DNA of 64,000 nucleotides from Podaxis mareebaensis (Eukaryota; Basidiomycota; Agaricomycetes; Agaricales; Agaricaceae): NCBI GenBank assembly GCA_018524725.1, contig JAEUWP010000365.1, positions 1 to 64,000 of the forward strand, read 5' to 3'. Shown piece by piece: positions 11,194 to 22,662 of this stretch (position 1 is its first letter; each line of letters starts with the position of its first letter). The notes under the pieces were generated by a model. It saw only the letters and a program-made list of their open reading frames with translations, ran no database searches and was not told where the DNA came from. The position numbers and the translations under genes were made by a program.

Positions 11194-12680
11194 ATGCAGG
11201 CCCTCCAGGTTCGTATCCGAGTCCCATTCCACCTCCTGCCCACTCACCGCGACCCCCGCAGTCCCATCTCTTCGCAGTCCGTGAGATTCTCAGCCCTGTA
11301 AGATCCCAGCCACCGCGTCCTTGATCAGCTTACAGATGGCTCCCTCTAGGTTCTCAAAGAAAGCAAATTCAAAGAACACGGACGTATAACACCCGGTACG
11401 CACGCATTCATCCATCCAATTCACGTCCCTACCACAAACTCACACACGCATCTCCAGAGGAATTCGTCGTCGCAGGCGACTTTCTCGTCTACAAATTCCC
11501 AGTCTGGAATTGGTACGAAAAATCCAATACAGACTCACGATTACTCATCCATCCATCCATCCAGGGAAACAGGTGACAAATCCAAAATCCGTGACTTCCT
11601 TCCCGAGGATAAACAATACCTCGTTACAAGGGGTGTACCCTGCCTCCGCCGGGCGACCTCACTTGCATACACCGACGCCGACGAAGACGCCGAACGTCTC
11701 CTCTCTTTTGCCGATACCCCTGGCGGTGGTGCACCCGACGAGGAATGGGTGGAAACACACGCCGGTCGTAAATCCACACTCGACTCGATGCAGAATCCAG
11801 GTGAGATTGAGGATATCCCGGATCTGGATGGTCCAGGGGATGTGACAAATGGTGTTGCTGGTTTGAATTTGGGTGGTGATGGCGGTAGCGGTGTGGGTGG
11901 GAAGGATAGGGAGGTTAGTGAAATCCCGGATTTGGACGACATCCCGGACATGGAGGAGGAATTGGAAGATGAGGATGAGGCGACTGCCGCTCCGAGGTCC
12001 AAACCTGCCCCTGTTGCTCCTACTGCTGGAACTAATACCAAGAGTAGTGTGATTGACGCTAGGTTCGTCCCTTTGCGCCTTTTGTAGTCAATGATACCAT
12101 CTGACACGCGATTCTTGGCCAACCTAGCCAAGTCGAACCAGCTAAAGATAATCTCCTTCAAGTGCGCACATACGACGTCATGATCACTTATGACAAGTAC
12201 TACCAAACCCCTCGTGTCTGGTTAATCGGCTATGACGAGAACCGCAACCCTCTCGCCCCGCAACAGATCTTCCAAGACATTTCCGCGGATCATGCGCACA
12301 AGACGGTGACCATCGAGCCGTTTATCCATTCGACGTCATTACAAGCTGCGTCGGTGCACCCATGTAAACATTCTAGTGTGATGAAGAAAGTAATTGAGAG
12401 GATGAACTCGAGTGTCGTGGCGGAACAACTTGCGCAGCAGGCTGCCAGTGGTGGTGGTAGCAGTGCAAAAGCCGGAAAGGAGGGTAAGAAGAAATGGCTG
12501 TTTGGTGGTAGCAAGTCCAGTAGTGCAGCCAAGAAAGATAAAGGCGCTACCTCTGCCGCCGGTGGGGAGGGCGATGACCAAGTCGAGGGCATGCGCGTGG
12601 ACTTCTATCTGGTCGTGTTCCTCAAGTTTATCGCTTCAATTGTGCCGACGATCGAAGTCGATTCGACGACTTCGTTCTGA
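11194..12680 (+). CDS. ATG3: Autophagy-related protein 3, E2-like Atg8-PE conjugating enzyme, 400 aa
   Basis: Transfers Atg8 from Atg7 to phosphatidylethanolamine during autophagosome formation. Six exons (11194-11208, 11262-11297, 11350-11395, 11458-11512, 11565-12062, 12128-12680) give 400 residues. The N-terminal part ([20 protein letters not shown]) and ETGDKSK...YLVTRGVPC are family hallmarks. An acidic flexible region (about 105-210, with repeated EIPDLDDIPD) should bind Atg7. The E2-like core holds the catalytic Cys296 in the HPC motif (HPCKHSSVMKK). The protein ends FLKFIASIVPTIEVDSTTSF, as in other Atg3 proteins. Two features make it longer than yeast Atg3 (310 aa): the acidic loop, and a Ser/Gly/Lys-rich insert of about 60 residues after Cys296 (AASGGGSSAKAGKEGKKKW). 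It converges with UTP25, leaving 215 bases between the two stops. Confidence 0.95.
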
Positions 12681-12895
12681 TTTGTTGGCTAGTGCATGGT
12701 ATACCCTTCGTGTTTCATAAACCACCTCACCTCTTTTTTCAGTCTTTTACGTATGATTTTTGTATTTTAGATGAGTGGCTCCGGTTTCGGTCTGGTAGTG
12801 GGTACATCGTGGTTATGGCAGTGGTAGCTATGGATCAGACAATGTAACATACGTATCTTTTTAACACTCAACATTCCCTCGACATAGTGGACACC

Positions 12896-15369
12896 TTAAA
12901 CACCTTTAACCAGCTCCAAGCCTGCCTCGGTACCTACAATCCTTTCCAACCTCAGCCAGTCAAACCTCGAGTACAATACTTTGCACGTCACGTCCGACGC
13001 CTCGACGCCATCGTCGAGGAAGGGATAGGAGAGGTACTCGGTGAAGAATTGTGGGTGATCAGGTGGACCGTAGAATACAAGATTGCGAATGCCACGGATC
13101 TTGTAACTGCATGCACGAGTTAAGTAGTCAGATCAGCAAATAAACGAAGGAAAAGAAGGTAAACCGTTTGTAGAAATGGAATCGTTCGCTGACGAGTAGG
13201 AACGACTTCGTGCCTTTGAAAAAGGCTTGTCTAGCACGTGAGATGTCTTGATTTGTAGAGTACCTAATTTCCATCATATCAACACAAGTGAAGGAGAGAG
13301 AGGGACTAGAGAGAGACGGAGACGTACTCGGAAAGAATGGCAAATGACACTCCGGCATGTTTCCGGAAATAATTGTGCACGCGGATAAAATCGAAGGACG
13401 AGGGGATAAATATGACCGTGTTCGTGCTCTGAACTGCGGATTTGAGAAGTGCAGGGAGGAGTTGAGTCGTGAAGTGGTGGAATCGTTTGTCAGGTTCGTC
13501 TTGTGGAGATGCGCAGTCGAAATGAATAAGGTTCTGTTGTCATTGTTTGTAAGGGGTGTGTAAGTGAAGGACAGTGGAAGTGAATATATGCATACCGGAT
13601 CGATGCCCTCCGGGACGGGGACAGGCTGATAGATTTTTTCAGTACGTATTTTGCCAGAGACGTTTGTGAAAGAGTTGTATAAAGCCCTCATTTCGGGTGT
13701 TTCGTATGCAGTGAGGGTTATTGATTGGCGGAGGTATGCGGCACTGGGTTATGGAATCAGGAAGAAGTTGGCTCCAGTGAGGAGTAGGTGAACGTACTGG
13801 CCGTCGAGGTACCATGACTTTATCCGCGAAAAATCGGTGTCGTGTGATTCTTTTGGGAGTTTGTTGATATGTGAGAGGACGAACTGTTGAGAGTTGATTA
13901 GGGCTTGTGGCTAGAGAGGGTGGAGAGAGACTTGCGTACTTTGACATGATCCCAGTTTTGCATCGCCAGAGCGTCCATCTGGTCGATGATGAGTACCTCT
14001 ATCGATGTCAAATAATCCGCATGCCTAGAAACCCCAGACAGAACCAGTTAACGCGAGCGCATACAACCAAATCACAGCACCACATACTTCTCCTTCTCAA
14101 TCGACCGCCTCAACCCCAACGGACTCGCCATCACAATATCACATCCATAAAACTCCGTAAACATCCTCACACTCTTCCTCGTCAACTTGATTCCAATCCT
14201 AAAATTATCATCCACATTGCCTTTGAACGTCTCGACATGATCTGGGGGGTACGTCCCAGGTTCAGCTGTGACTAATTTATCCACTGCGCCTGGAGGAAGG
14301 CCGTATTCCGACAAGAAGCGCGATTGGTTTTCGATTTGGTATTGCGGGGAAGGCGTGTGGGATGTGAGGGCGTAGAACCAGGTTTGGGCAGAGGAGCGGA
14401 AGGGGAGGAGAATGAGGACGGAGGGACGGGTGAAGCCTTGATCTTGGACGTCTTCTGGGAGATCGTTGGGTGTGGCTTTGGTAGCGTGTGTTAGGCGCTC
14501 GTTGTTTTTTAGGACGCGGCGACGTTTTCTAAGGCGGATGAGCAAGGTTAGTGGACGAGGAGGAAATGGAGGAGGCGTACTTTGTGACGTGGTTGAGGGC
14601 GTGTAACGCGATGGCTTCCCGCATTGGTTTGCGGGTTTCAAGGGGTGTGCGGGTGAGATAGAGGTCGCGCCGTGAGGAGAGGACAGAGAGAAGGTCGTTT
14701 TGAAGTTGGACGGTCTCTGGGCGAATGTTGTGAGTTCATGTATGAGATACATAAAGTAAGACGTACTTGGAGAGGATTTGGCTTGACGATCTTTGAACGG
14801 TGTGACCAGCCGCTCTAATATCTGATAGGATGAGATAAAGATCGTCAAAAAACGACAGTATTGCTCACGTCCGGTGAAGGCAATGACGTTGTAGGTGCTT
14901 CAGAGGATTCTGGTGTTGAGACTGCCGCTGAGCCTAGTGATCCTAATTTTTCTCTTGTGATTTTCCATGAACGAGCGTCGACAGAGTTACGGGCAGATTC
15001 AGTGAGAATACCAGAGTTGTTGCCAAAGTGTTTCTCATAGGCATTGCCAGGATCTAGTTGACATGAATAAACAAAAATAGGGAGGAATATTTATGACGCA
15101 CTTTCTTCCTCTTCATCCTCCCCTCCCTCTGGCGCCTCCTCCTCTACCTCCTTCTTCTCATGCTCCATATCAACATCCTCCGTCTTCGTTTCGTCCTTCT
15201 CTCCCTCCTCTACAACAGACTCGTCCGCAAACGACGCCGATTTCCGTTTGTTAAGCTTGTCAGATAGGCCGAGGTGGTCTTCATAGGTTCGCTTTCGCTT
15301 ACCGATCTTCGTAGCAGAGACATTGAGGAGTGTGAGGAGCTTGGTGGTTACCGAATTACCGTCGTCCAT
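12896..15369 (-). CDS. UTP25: U3 snoRNP-associated protein 25 (SSU processome), 639 aa
   Basis: Component of the small-subunit processome needed for 18S rRNA maturation. It has a degenerate DEAD-box-like fold without helicase activity. Eleven exons, from the start: 15369-15102, 15053-14869, 14821-14767, 14716-14581, 14528-14088, 14024-13940, 13883-13798, 13743-13596, 13533-13328, 13263-13165, 13106-12896; all phases agree, giving 639 residues. The N-terminus is acidic and disordered (EEEAPEGGEDEEEE). The core shows family blocks: RPSVLILLPFRSSAQTW (from about 249), FKGNVDDNFRIGIK (about 316), CDIVMASPLGLRRS, VLIIDQMDALAMQNWDHV, then the second lobe FIPSSFDFIRVHNYFRK and FFKGTKSFLLVSERFHFYKR, and the C-terminal RGIRNLVFYGPP and VLYSRFDWLRLERIVGTEAG. 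VLIIDQMD stands where helicases have DEAD, as expected. Tail-to-tail with ATG3. Confidence 0.93.
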
Positions 15370-16208
15370 CTGGCCGTTGATTTGCTTTATTTTGGCTTAG
15401 GAAACGAGTGGTTATCGAAAAAAGAAAGGACGTTGCCAATCATGTACAAAGGAATGATGTCAGGACATGTGACTACGATTCAGTGAGACGCGTTTTAGAT
15501 AGTTGGCAAGCTGCGCGTCTGCCTCTGTCCTGGACCGTCCTGGTCTCCTCAGCTCGGAATGTATGGAGAAAGATATTGACCATCACACTCGTGGAACATG
15601 ATATCTATGACAAACGTTTCACGTCATAATGATCTCAATGACCCCAACGCCTCAATTTTGGACCCCCTTGACCTCAGTCTGGAGTCGCACAAACGAAATG
15701 TGGCGGCCAGTAGCCCACGGTGATCCCAGGTCAAGAGGATGAAACTGTCACGAGATGATGATATTGTCCCTTAAGGACATACAGAAGCCAATACTGCCGA
15801 CCCCAAATTCTATTTATGCGGCGGAGGTCCTAAGTTGTTCGGGCAAGCATAGCGTGCCTTGCCTCGCTTCATCTGCCGGAATAGATGCATCAGATTTGGG
15901 GTTCTGGTATTCTGACCTCCAAGGCGAGAATTCAATCACTCCAGCCCCTCCCGATGACCCCTGGATCTGCCAGCCAGCGGGATCATCAGGGATTTGCTGG
16001 TAGAACACATCAGGAAAGAGATGCAAAGGTGATCGACGGAACCCAATGCAGAAATGGGTCGAACGTTTGTGAAGGACCGAGAATCATCGAAAGCACAATG
16101 GCGTACTTGGCAGAGGGTGGAGGAAAGAGGAGGATAAAGAGCAAATCAAGTCAGCTCTCGGCTGTTCTTTGATGTACTGGCCGAAGTAGAAATGGGGTGG
16201 GGCCAGAA

Positions 16209-16330
16209 CGGTGGTTCCGTCTTCCATGCTTCATGTCCTTTCGTCTTCCATGCTTCATGTCCTTTCGTCTTACGTGCTTCGTGCCCTTTCGTCCTCCATG
16301 CTTCATGTCCTTCCGTCTTCTGTGTTCGGT
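16209..16330. repeat. 24-bp minisatellite, about 5 copies
   Basis: A 24-base unit (CCTTTCGTCTTCCATGCTTC plus ATGT) repeats about five times in a row with few changes, mostly C/T and A/G switches. Because the unit is a multiple of three, every frame stays open: plus-strand frames read as Phe-His-Ala-Ser-Cys-Pro-Phe-Val repeats, and the minus strand as Lys-Asp-Met-Lys-His-Gly-Arg-Arg. I take these frames as by-products of the repeat, not genes. It lies about 200 bases upstream of the lectin start. Confidence 0.85.
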
Positions 16331-16463
16331 TCCTCTCCTGGACTTCCCACGAGAAGACACCGTCAATGGGGTCTGAGCGGTGTCTCTATTCTCGTCTTCG
16401 CTACCCAGTTGAGAAAACCTTGCGTCCAACTGAATGCGGCTTACAAATCACCTGTCTGGAAAG

Positions 16464-16469
16464 TATAAG
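16464..16469 (+). promoter_or_regulatory. TATA box of the lectin gene
   Basis: TATAAG, 55 bases before the lectin ATG, a usual distance for a fungal gene with a short leader. Confidence 0.45.
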
Positions 16470-16523
16470 AACGAACGCAATGAGTCGATGTAACCTCAGC
16501 AAATTGCACTGTTATCGTTCACA

Positions 16524-16947
16524 ATGTGTATGTTCCCCATCACTCATACAGCCATCCCGTTCGTCCTCGTACTTACCCTCTCATGCCCTAGCTGACGAAA
16601 TTATCAATATCTCCAACATGACCATCTACGCACACGATGGTCCCGCCTTTGGGTTCGCCAACGGTATCAAAGTCGTCTTCCAGAAAGATGGCAACTTCGT
16701 CGCGTACAATTCAAGTGGCACGGCCGTCGCGGCGACCGCCAGCAACAGCCGGGGAGACCCTCTCGCCCTCGTCTTCCAAGATGACGGCAACCTCGTAGTC
16801 TACACCAATGGCAACCCTTTGTGGGCCTCCGACACCGCTCCCAAGGCGCGGGGTGGGCGTCTCGTGCTCCAGAACAAGTCGCCGTACATCCGTATTCTCG
16901 ACGCCAGTGGCAACGTTGTCTACACTGCCAACGAGGGTGGTCGTTAA
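16524..16947 (+). CDS. B-type (bulb-type) mannose-binding lectin, 119 aa
   Basis: Single-domain beta-prism II lectin. The first coding exon is only 4 bases (16524-16527, ATG plus T). A 64-base intron follows (16528-16591), and exon 2 (16592-16947) carries the rest. The joined start reads MSDEIINISNMTIYAHDGPA. Carbohydrate-site motifs of the QxDxNxVxY type are QKDGNFVAY (32-40) and QDDGNLVVY (64-72); a third, degenerate site lies at 105-112 (DASGNVVY, no Gln). There is no signal peptide, so the protein should be cytosolic, as is common for fungal defence or storage lectins. If the intron is not removed, an alternative start would be the Met at residue 11. Sugar specificity and any role against predators are inference; three repeats with two intact sites fit weak mannose binding. 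Confidence 0.88.
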
Positions 16948-18306
16948 ATATTTGCCTCAGTTTGATTGTATGCTGTATAAGAAGATGTTTTCTATGCACG
17001 TAAATCGTTATTCAATTTGAAGTTGAAACGTAAATGAAGTTTTGTGTTTTTTCTTGCGCAATGGGTACTTTGCTCTTCCCTTCTTTCAACATTGCTGTGA
17101 TGTCGTTCAATACCGGTGATCAATTCATTAATGATTAAGGAACCCAATCATGTAATGCTGTAATGCCGATCTAACTGCATCCAGACCCGGGATCCTGAGA
17201 CCAAGCTCCTGGGTTTACCCCCGACCCCTCCAGTTGTGGGGTTCTTTTATGTAAGTGAACATTGAGCTGAAGTTCATCCGAACCTTGTTAGCTGCTTAAT
17301 GCATCCTGATCACTGGGCAAAACTTTGCATTTGGTTATGTTTACTATTGCCACCTGTGGTGACCAATGATGTAGAGGTACGTTGATGGTGGTAGGAAGGA
17401 GCAATGAGTGTTGGGTAACCCTAGGTACTGGCTTGGGTAGCATCGCTGGGCACCTGTCGTTCATTAGAGATTATATGGATGGGCCCCTAGTCGAGTGGTG
17501 TGATACTCAGGTGTTTCAGATTACTGCAACGAACGTCCTCATCCAGCACTCGATGGCGGCTGCGGAGGGGATGGCGAGGTGCGCATACTACCATTGGCCC
17601 GGGACCTGTGAGCACGAGTATCATCCTACCCTGTGATGGGACGGTAGTCGAGGTTTGTTGTTAGCACCCAGCAGATTCCTCGAATGCCAAGTCTTGAAAT
17701 TTGTAGTATTCGTGTCCGTAGTACATATTGTAAGCATATGGAGTGGATCGTAACAGTGGCACACCTTGTTCATCTGTTGACTGGTCAGAATCCTGATCAT
17801 AAATGAAAATCGTGCTTTGGGTCATTTGCCACCGGGAAGCTCCATCCCTCAGTGTTAACTTACTTGATTGTTGTTACTGCTCGCTTTCTCCTGATTAAAC
17901 CAATGACGCCGAGAGAAGAATCTACTTGTGCGCCAACGTTACCGAGGATCTGGTATTCGCTTTCTAATTCTCATGCCAACTGCGAGGCTCTGCAGTCATA
18001 TAGGATTTCTCAATGTATCCGACTTAAGGTAACATCGATGCGGTGGCCTGAAAACATCCTGCCGTGGCTCAACCTCGTGACTCACACCCACCTTCGTTTC
18101 GATGATTCAATTTCTGATTGTCGATCCGATACCCTAGATACCTTAATAGCAATCCAATGACTTGCATGTCGAGTACAGCACGGCACTAGAAGCTCCAATG
18201 ACTGACTGATTGTGGATGCGCTTCTTTGATGCCTCGAGAGAAACACTCCTCTATGGGCGCCCACGACTCATGTGAACCCGTGTACAAGATAAATGTTGAG
18301 GCTATC
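16948..18306. other. Intergenic, no supported gene
   Basis: Lectin 3' flank and P450 copy A upstream region. One 84-codon frame (17382-17636) has no recognisable feature. A TATA-like GATAAATG lies at about 18288-18295, close to the P450 start. Confidence 0.45.
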
Positions 18307-20445
18307 ATGGCATGCTTCATACAGTCCCCCCTTGTCATGGAAATATTTTCTCTTTGCAATATCTCGTTCTTGTGCCTTTGCACACTCGTCTACTACGTCT
18401 ATCACTACCGGCGTAAACAGACTCTCCCCTTTCCCCCTGGATTACGGCGATGGCCCATTGTTGGCAATGCGTTTTCAATCCCATTGACATACGTACATGT
18501 TTTCTACAAGAACTTGGGAGAGAGACTCGGTAAGTGTAGTTACTGCTGAATGACTGAAACACGAGGGGCTCATTAAGAGAGCTCAGGGACAAAAATCATG
18601 TACCTTGAAGCTTTTGGTCTTCCAATAATCGTCCTAAACGATATCCGCATGGCAAGGGACCTCCTCGAGAAAAGATCAGGCTCGTATTCTAGTCGGTATG
18701 TATATCATCTATAAAGAAGTTAAATAAATCACTCAACGCTCGGGACCTTTACTAGACCTCAGTTCAGGATGGTCAACGAGGTGTACGTTGGTTTTCCCAA
18801 TACCTGCCAAAGAGGGTTTGACACGCCGCATCAGGATTAGGACTAAGGTCTACTTTGCGACCATGCCCTATGGCGACGAGTGGAGAAACCACCGAAGGAT
18901 CTTCCAACAACATTTTTCTCTGAAGAACTTACCTCGCGACCAAGAGAGGCAGCTGGAATTTGTCAGGAAGAGTCTCCTGCCGAATCTTTACCAGTCTCCC
19001 CAAGACGTGCGTGACCACGTACGGAAGTGAGTCCAGGCAGTGTGTATGTTCACGAGCTTCATTCAACACACTTCCTAGTTGCATAGGAGGATTTTCAACA
19101 TCAATGACGTATGGTCTTCCTGTGCAACGGATCAATGATCCCTTGGTTGAATTCGCGGAGAGTGTCTTCGCAGCGATCACATCCGCTGGTGCCCCTGGGA
19201 AGTATCTGGTTAACTTGGTGCCTCCGCTGAAGTACGTTCCAGAGTGGATGCCAGGAGCCGGCTTCAAGAAGTATGCACGCGTGGTACGCGAGCAGGTATA
19301 CAAGCTGATGGAAGAGCCCTACCAAGCGACATTGAAAAACATGGTGTGGTTGCAGTATTTATTCCATTTTCTTCGATTTTGACTCGTTGTCAGGATGAGG
19401 GAAAATCAACAGACTGCTTCGTCTCAGAGAGCTTGGAACGTCATCGCAACAGTCCTGATTTTGAACTTCAGGCGCAACACATCAAACAAGCTGCAACTCA
19501 GATCTTTGGCGGTATGATGGAACTCCTCACTGGATGGTTTACTATGCCCTCACACCAAGTCATCAGCTGCTTCTGAGACAACTGTTGCCGCTACAATGAC
19601 ATTCATACTTGCGATGCTGATAAATCCCGACATCCAGCGCAAAGCTCAACAGGAACTTGACTCCGTTGTAGGATCCGATAGGCTTCCTGACTTCTCTGAT
19701 AGACCCCATTTACCCTATCTTTCTGCTATTATTAAAGAAACTCTCCGGTGGGTCCCTTTCATCACATGTACTCCAATCCTACTTCTCAACCTCTGCTAGG
19801 TGGAATCCGATCTCACCCGTTGCAGTTCCTCATTACACTACGGAAGAGGATACATATGAGGGCTATTATATTCCCAAGGGGTGCATGGTCATGGCAAATA
19901 CGTAGTACGTCATTTTGCACCCCAATTTGTGTAGACTGATTTAGGATGGCATCAGCGCGATGCTTCACGATGAGAAAGTTTTCCCAGACCCTGAGGAATT
20001 CAAACCCGAGAGGTTCATCAAAAACGGCATCATTACCGATGATATTCTTGATCCAGAGACTGTCGCTACCTTCGGTTTTGGCAGAAGGTATGTGGTTGAA
20101 CTCCCATCAGGTGTCATCTATTAACACATTGCTTAGGATTTGCCCCGGGTCGCACATTGCACTGTCTATGATCTATATCATTGCCGCTTCCATTTTGTCT
20201 TTTTTTGATATCCTGCCGATGCTCGATGGTGAGGGAAATCCTATAAAGGTGGTGCCCGAATTTATTGCTGCTTCCATTGTCTCGTGAGTGATTAATTCTA
20301 GTACATTGTGCCTTATTGTGCCTTTCTTACCATTTGCTCAACATACTCCAGTGAGCCACTGCCGTTCCAGTGTAGACTCATCCCTCGCCAAGGGAAGAAC
20401 GTAGAGGGCCTGCTCAAGGGGTATTTTGATGTTGAGGTCATCTGA
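18307..20445 (+). CDS. Cytochrome P450 monooxygenase, copy A, about 525 aa
   Basis: Haem-thiolate monooxygenase anchored in the ER. Eleven exons: 18307-18529, 18587-18695, 18756-18780, 18848-19026, 19079-19343, 19394-19511, 19567-19747, 19800-19904, 19956-20087, 20137-20283, 20352-20445; all phases agree. It has an N-terminal membrane segment (about 12-30) and a proline hinge (LPFPPGLRRWPIVGNAF). The C-helix WRNHRR is present. The I-helix motif AASETT is rebuilt across an intron, ExxR is KETLR (364-367), and the haem motif FGFGRRICPG holds Cys448. The I-helix has Ser-Glu where many P450s have the acid-alcohol pair Asp/Glu-Thr, which is common in fungal families. It is a close paralogue of copy B at 50448-52558: exons 2-11 are the same length in both. 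The start could instead be the Met at 18337. Substrate unknown; no biosynthetic cluster genes adjoin it. Confidence 0.9.
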
Positions 20446-21759
20446 AGTCTTTATGTTGCCATTGAAACTCGGAATTGTGGTTTACTCTATATAACTTGTA
20501 CAGCGCATTTGTTTTTTCCTATTCCTTGATATTGTGGGACCCTTGCACTGAAATGTTTGGAAGAACTCGACCAAGGATCACCGAATTTAAGTTGAAAGTT
20601 CATCCGTTTGAGTGAAGACCCATTCTGGAAGGCTCGTGTTCGAGGACGCCTCTCCGGATTCATGAGCATTATGCCCTCTCACCCAATCGTCCTATTTGGA
20701 AAAGGAGAAAGGAGCTCTGCGCTGATTCGGCTTGAACTTCCCGGAGAAATTTGGATCTACGTTTTGCCTTAAGTTCAGTCTTAACGTAAATTTATACCTA
20801 TCACGTCTGTAGGCTATCACTGCATACCGATCACTGTTCTAATGTTGTAGGAAGCAGAAGCAGCTCTAGCAGCCGATGCAGGCGTGCGGGATCGATTAGA
20901 GAGTTCAAAGGGGAAAGACATCGGAATCAAGAGACACTAAATTGAATCAGACGGGGCGAGGTAATAACATGGAAAGTCCCAAGATATCAAAACTACGTGA
21001 TTGCGTGCGGTTTGTGTACATATTTCAAGGCCCATGCACCCAAGGCGTGATACAAGTTGTTGTGCAGAATGCGCTGTAAGTCCAGGAACCACGTCAAAGT
21101 GACGATTCCCCACGTAGGCATGTGGCCACTCCCTAGGCGCACTGAGCATATTTACAGTGCTCACATTTCCATGTCAGCCTTCACTAGCTTCACTGCCCAA
21201 GTCCGTGGCCGCCCCAACAACGCGCCTTGTTCCGGGACCAAAGGTTGACAATTAGGTGACGGCAATTCCGCGTAGTCGTCGCTCTTCGCGGCACAATTGC
21301 CCACACAATCCCGAGGACCACCAGATCCTCGAAGTTCCACGTTCAATCTCGAATATCTAAGTGCCCTGGAAACGAAGACAAGGGCTTCATGGACGCTCTT
21401 GCAAGGATCGTGAGACGAGCCGTTCTCACCGGTGTAATTGATACGGAATAAGTCCGATTCTGACTTCCAGGTCGTGCCTTTTTTTAACTTCCAATACCGA
21501 ACTCTCCGTTCAAGCGTGCATATTGGTGGCCCCAAGGTGGGTAACGAACTCGGCTCTCGGTAGTTCTCAGAGATTCAATTTACTGCTGGAATCAACAAAG
21601 CATATATTGTAGCTGGTCAACTTCATAACAGAGCTTAAGGAGAATCGATTGGTATCAAAGTTGGGAGGTGCTAATGGAAATCAAAGCGCCCATACAAATA
21701 CACGAGAATCCGCGAAAAACCCAATTCCAAGTGTGTCCAGGTGCGTCCTCTCCCCCTCT
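20446..21759. other. Intergenic, no supported gene
   Basis: 3' flanks of P450 copy A and of the DUF6699 gene face each other here. A 124-codon frame at 21161-21535 (-) has no domain, no intron signals and an unusual composition; I do not call it. Confidence 0.45.
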
Positions 21760-22662
21760 TCACTTACCCATCTTTATCAACCATGTGTTATCCGGCATAG
21801 GGTGCTGGGCCTGCTTCGACCCTGGCAATAATCTCATTTTCTGATATTCTTCATCTTTTTCGAGCCCCAAGAACCACACGTTCTCTCCGAGATAATCGCA
21901 CCTCAGTATCTTCTTATCCGCGAATGAGTTCAGCTCTATCCTCCTCTTGTTCGCCTTCAGTATCTCTTTGATCCGTTTCTGGCCCTCATCCCCACTCGCA
22001 CACAACATTCCCCACTCCGAATCCTCTAGCGGTTGTTGCAATAGGGACCAGATGGCATTCCAAACGATTTCGCAAGTGATGTCTTGTTGAGAGGGGATTT
22101 CGATGGACCAGGGGAAATATTTACTAAAGAGTCGCATGTACGTGGTCGGAGTGGCATTGGCAGGTATGTTCCGGAACGTGTAGAACGTCGAGGCCAGGAT
22201 TTCTTGGCTTGGTTTATTTGTCACTTTGAATCGCGTGAGTGTCGTGTCTGCCGCTAGGATCGCATTCAAAGTGGGCCATTTTTTGGATCTGAGCTCCGTT
22301 GCTGGAGAATCGATGACGTGGATGAGCACTACTCATCATGTATCACGATAAACCATAGCTCGGGACGTACGATTATTTTGTTCCGGGGGTGCCGGCTGGT
22401 GCTGATTCGTCTGATAGTTTCCATATGCATCGGGATTCCAGCCTGGCTGGGGACCCGTCCATTGGTACGGAACACCACCACCGGCGGGGTATCCAGGCGG
22501 TCGAGGCGGAATCACTGGTTGGTGATGTTGAGGGGGAGGGGGTGGGTGGGTGTACGGGTAGTTATGATTAGGTTGCGCCCAGGGTGGCGGTACGTTATTG
22601 CCGTGTGGCTGTTGGGCCCATGTTGGTGGCTGTTGGTACTGGTATGGTGGGTATGATGGCAT
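21760..22662 (-). CDS. DUF6699 family protein with proline-rich N-terminus, 286 aa
   Basis: Two exons (22662-22371 and 22328-21760) join in phase to 286 residues. Residues 1-95 are a Pro/Gln/Tyr/His-rich disordered tail (MPSYPPYQYQQPPTWAQQPH). The rest is a globular DUF6699 domain, a family of unknown function found in large numbers in agaricomycetes: SKKWPTLNAILAADTTLTRF, PTTYMRLFSKYFPWSIEI, ITCEIVWNAIWSLLQQPLED, then RCDYLGENVWFLGLEKDEEY. The strand-helix pattern with R-L-x-x-x-Y-F-P-W matches the family as I know it. The stop lies directly after WLIKMGK. A GTAAGT at that point could instead be a splice donor, in which case a short last exon is missing. Function unknown; expression often varies with development in this family, but that is not shown here. 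Confidence 0.8.

Larger units (their letters stand above)
15370..16523. other. Intergenic, promoters of UTP25 and the lectin
   Basis: No supported gene. Open frames of up to 95 codons occur but overlap on both strands without family features. It contains the 24-bp minisatellite described separately (16209-16330) and, at 16464-16469, a TATAAG box for the lectin gene. Confidence 0.5.

Noticed and set aside
13128..13691. 187-codon minus-strand frame inside UTP25
   Set aside because: It reads through two UTP25 introns in the wrong frame for much of its length; the spliced UTP25 model explains the region.
16192..16620. Extending the lectin frame upstream to the ATG at 16192
   Set aside because: The extra 140 residues come from the minisatellite and unremarkable DNA; the spliced four-base exon gives a normal lectin length and start.
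18781..18814. A 34-base micro-intron shared by both P450 copies (also 52071-52104)
   Set aside because: A GT-AG pair 34 bases apart fits the frame in both copies, but a 67-base alternative (18781-18847; 52038-52104) also keeps phase 0, has a branch-site-like TTGAC/CTGAC at the right distance and a normal length. I use the 67-base intron; cDNA would decide.
19511..19575. Frameshift in the I-helix of P450 copy A (stop after SSTSAASE-like reading)
   Set aside because: Splicing from 19511 to 19567 removes the apparent break and gives QIFGAASETT, matching copy B, which splices at the same place.
22318..22656. 112-codon plus-strand frame of Trp/Val/Leu/Gly-rich sequence
   Set aside because: It is the antisense shadow of the Pro/Gln-rich N-terminus of the DUF6699 gene.
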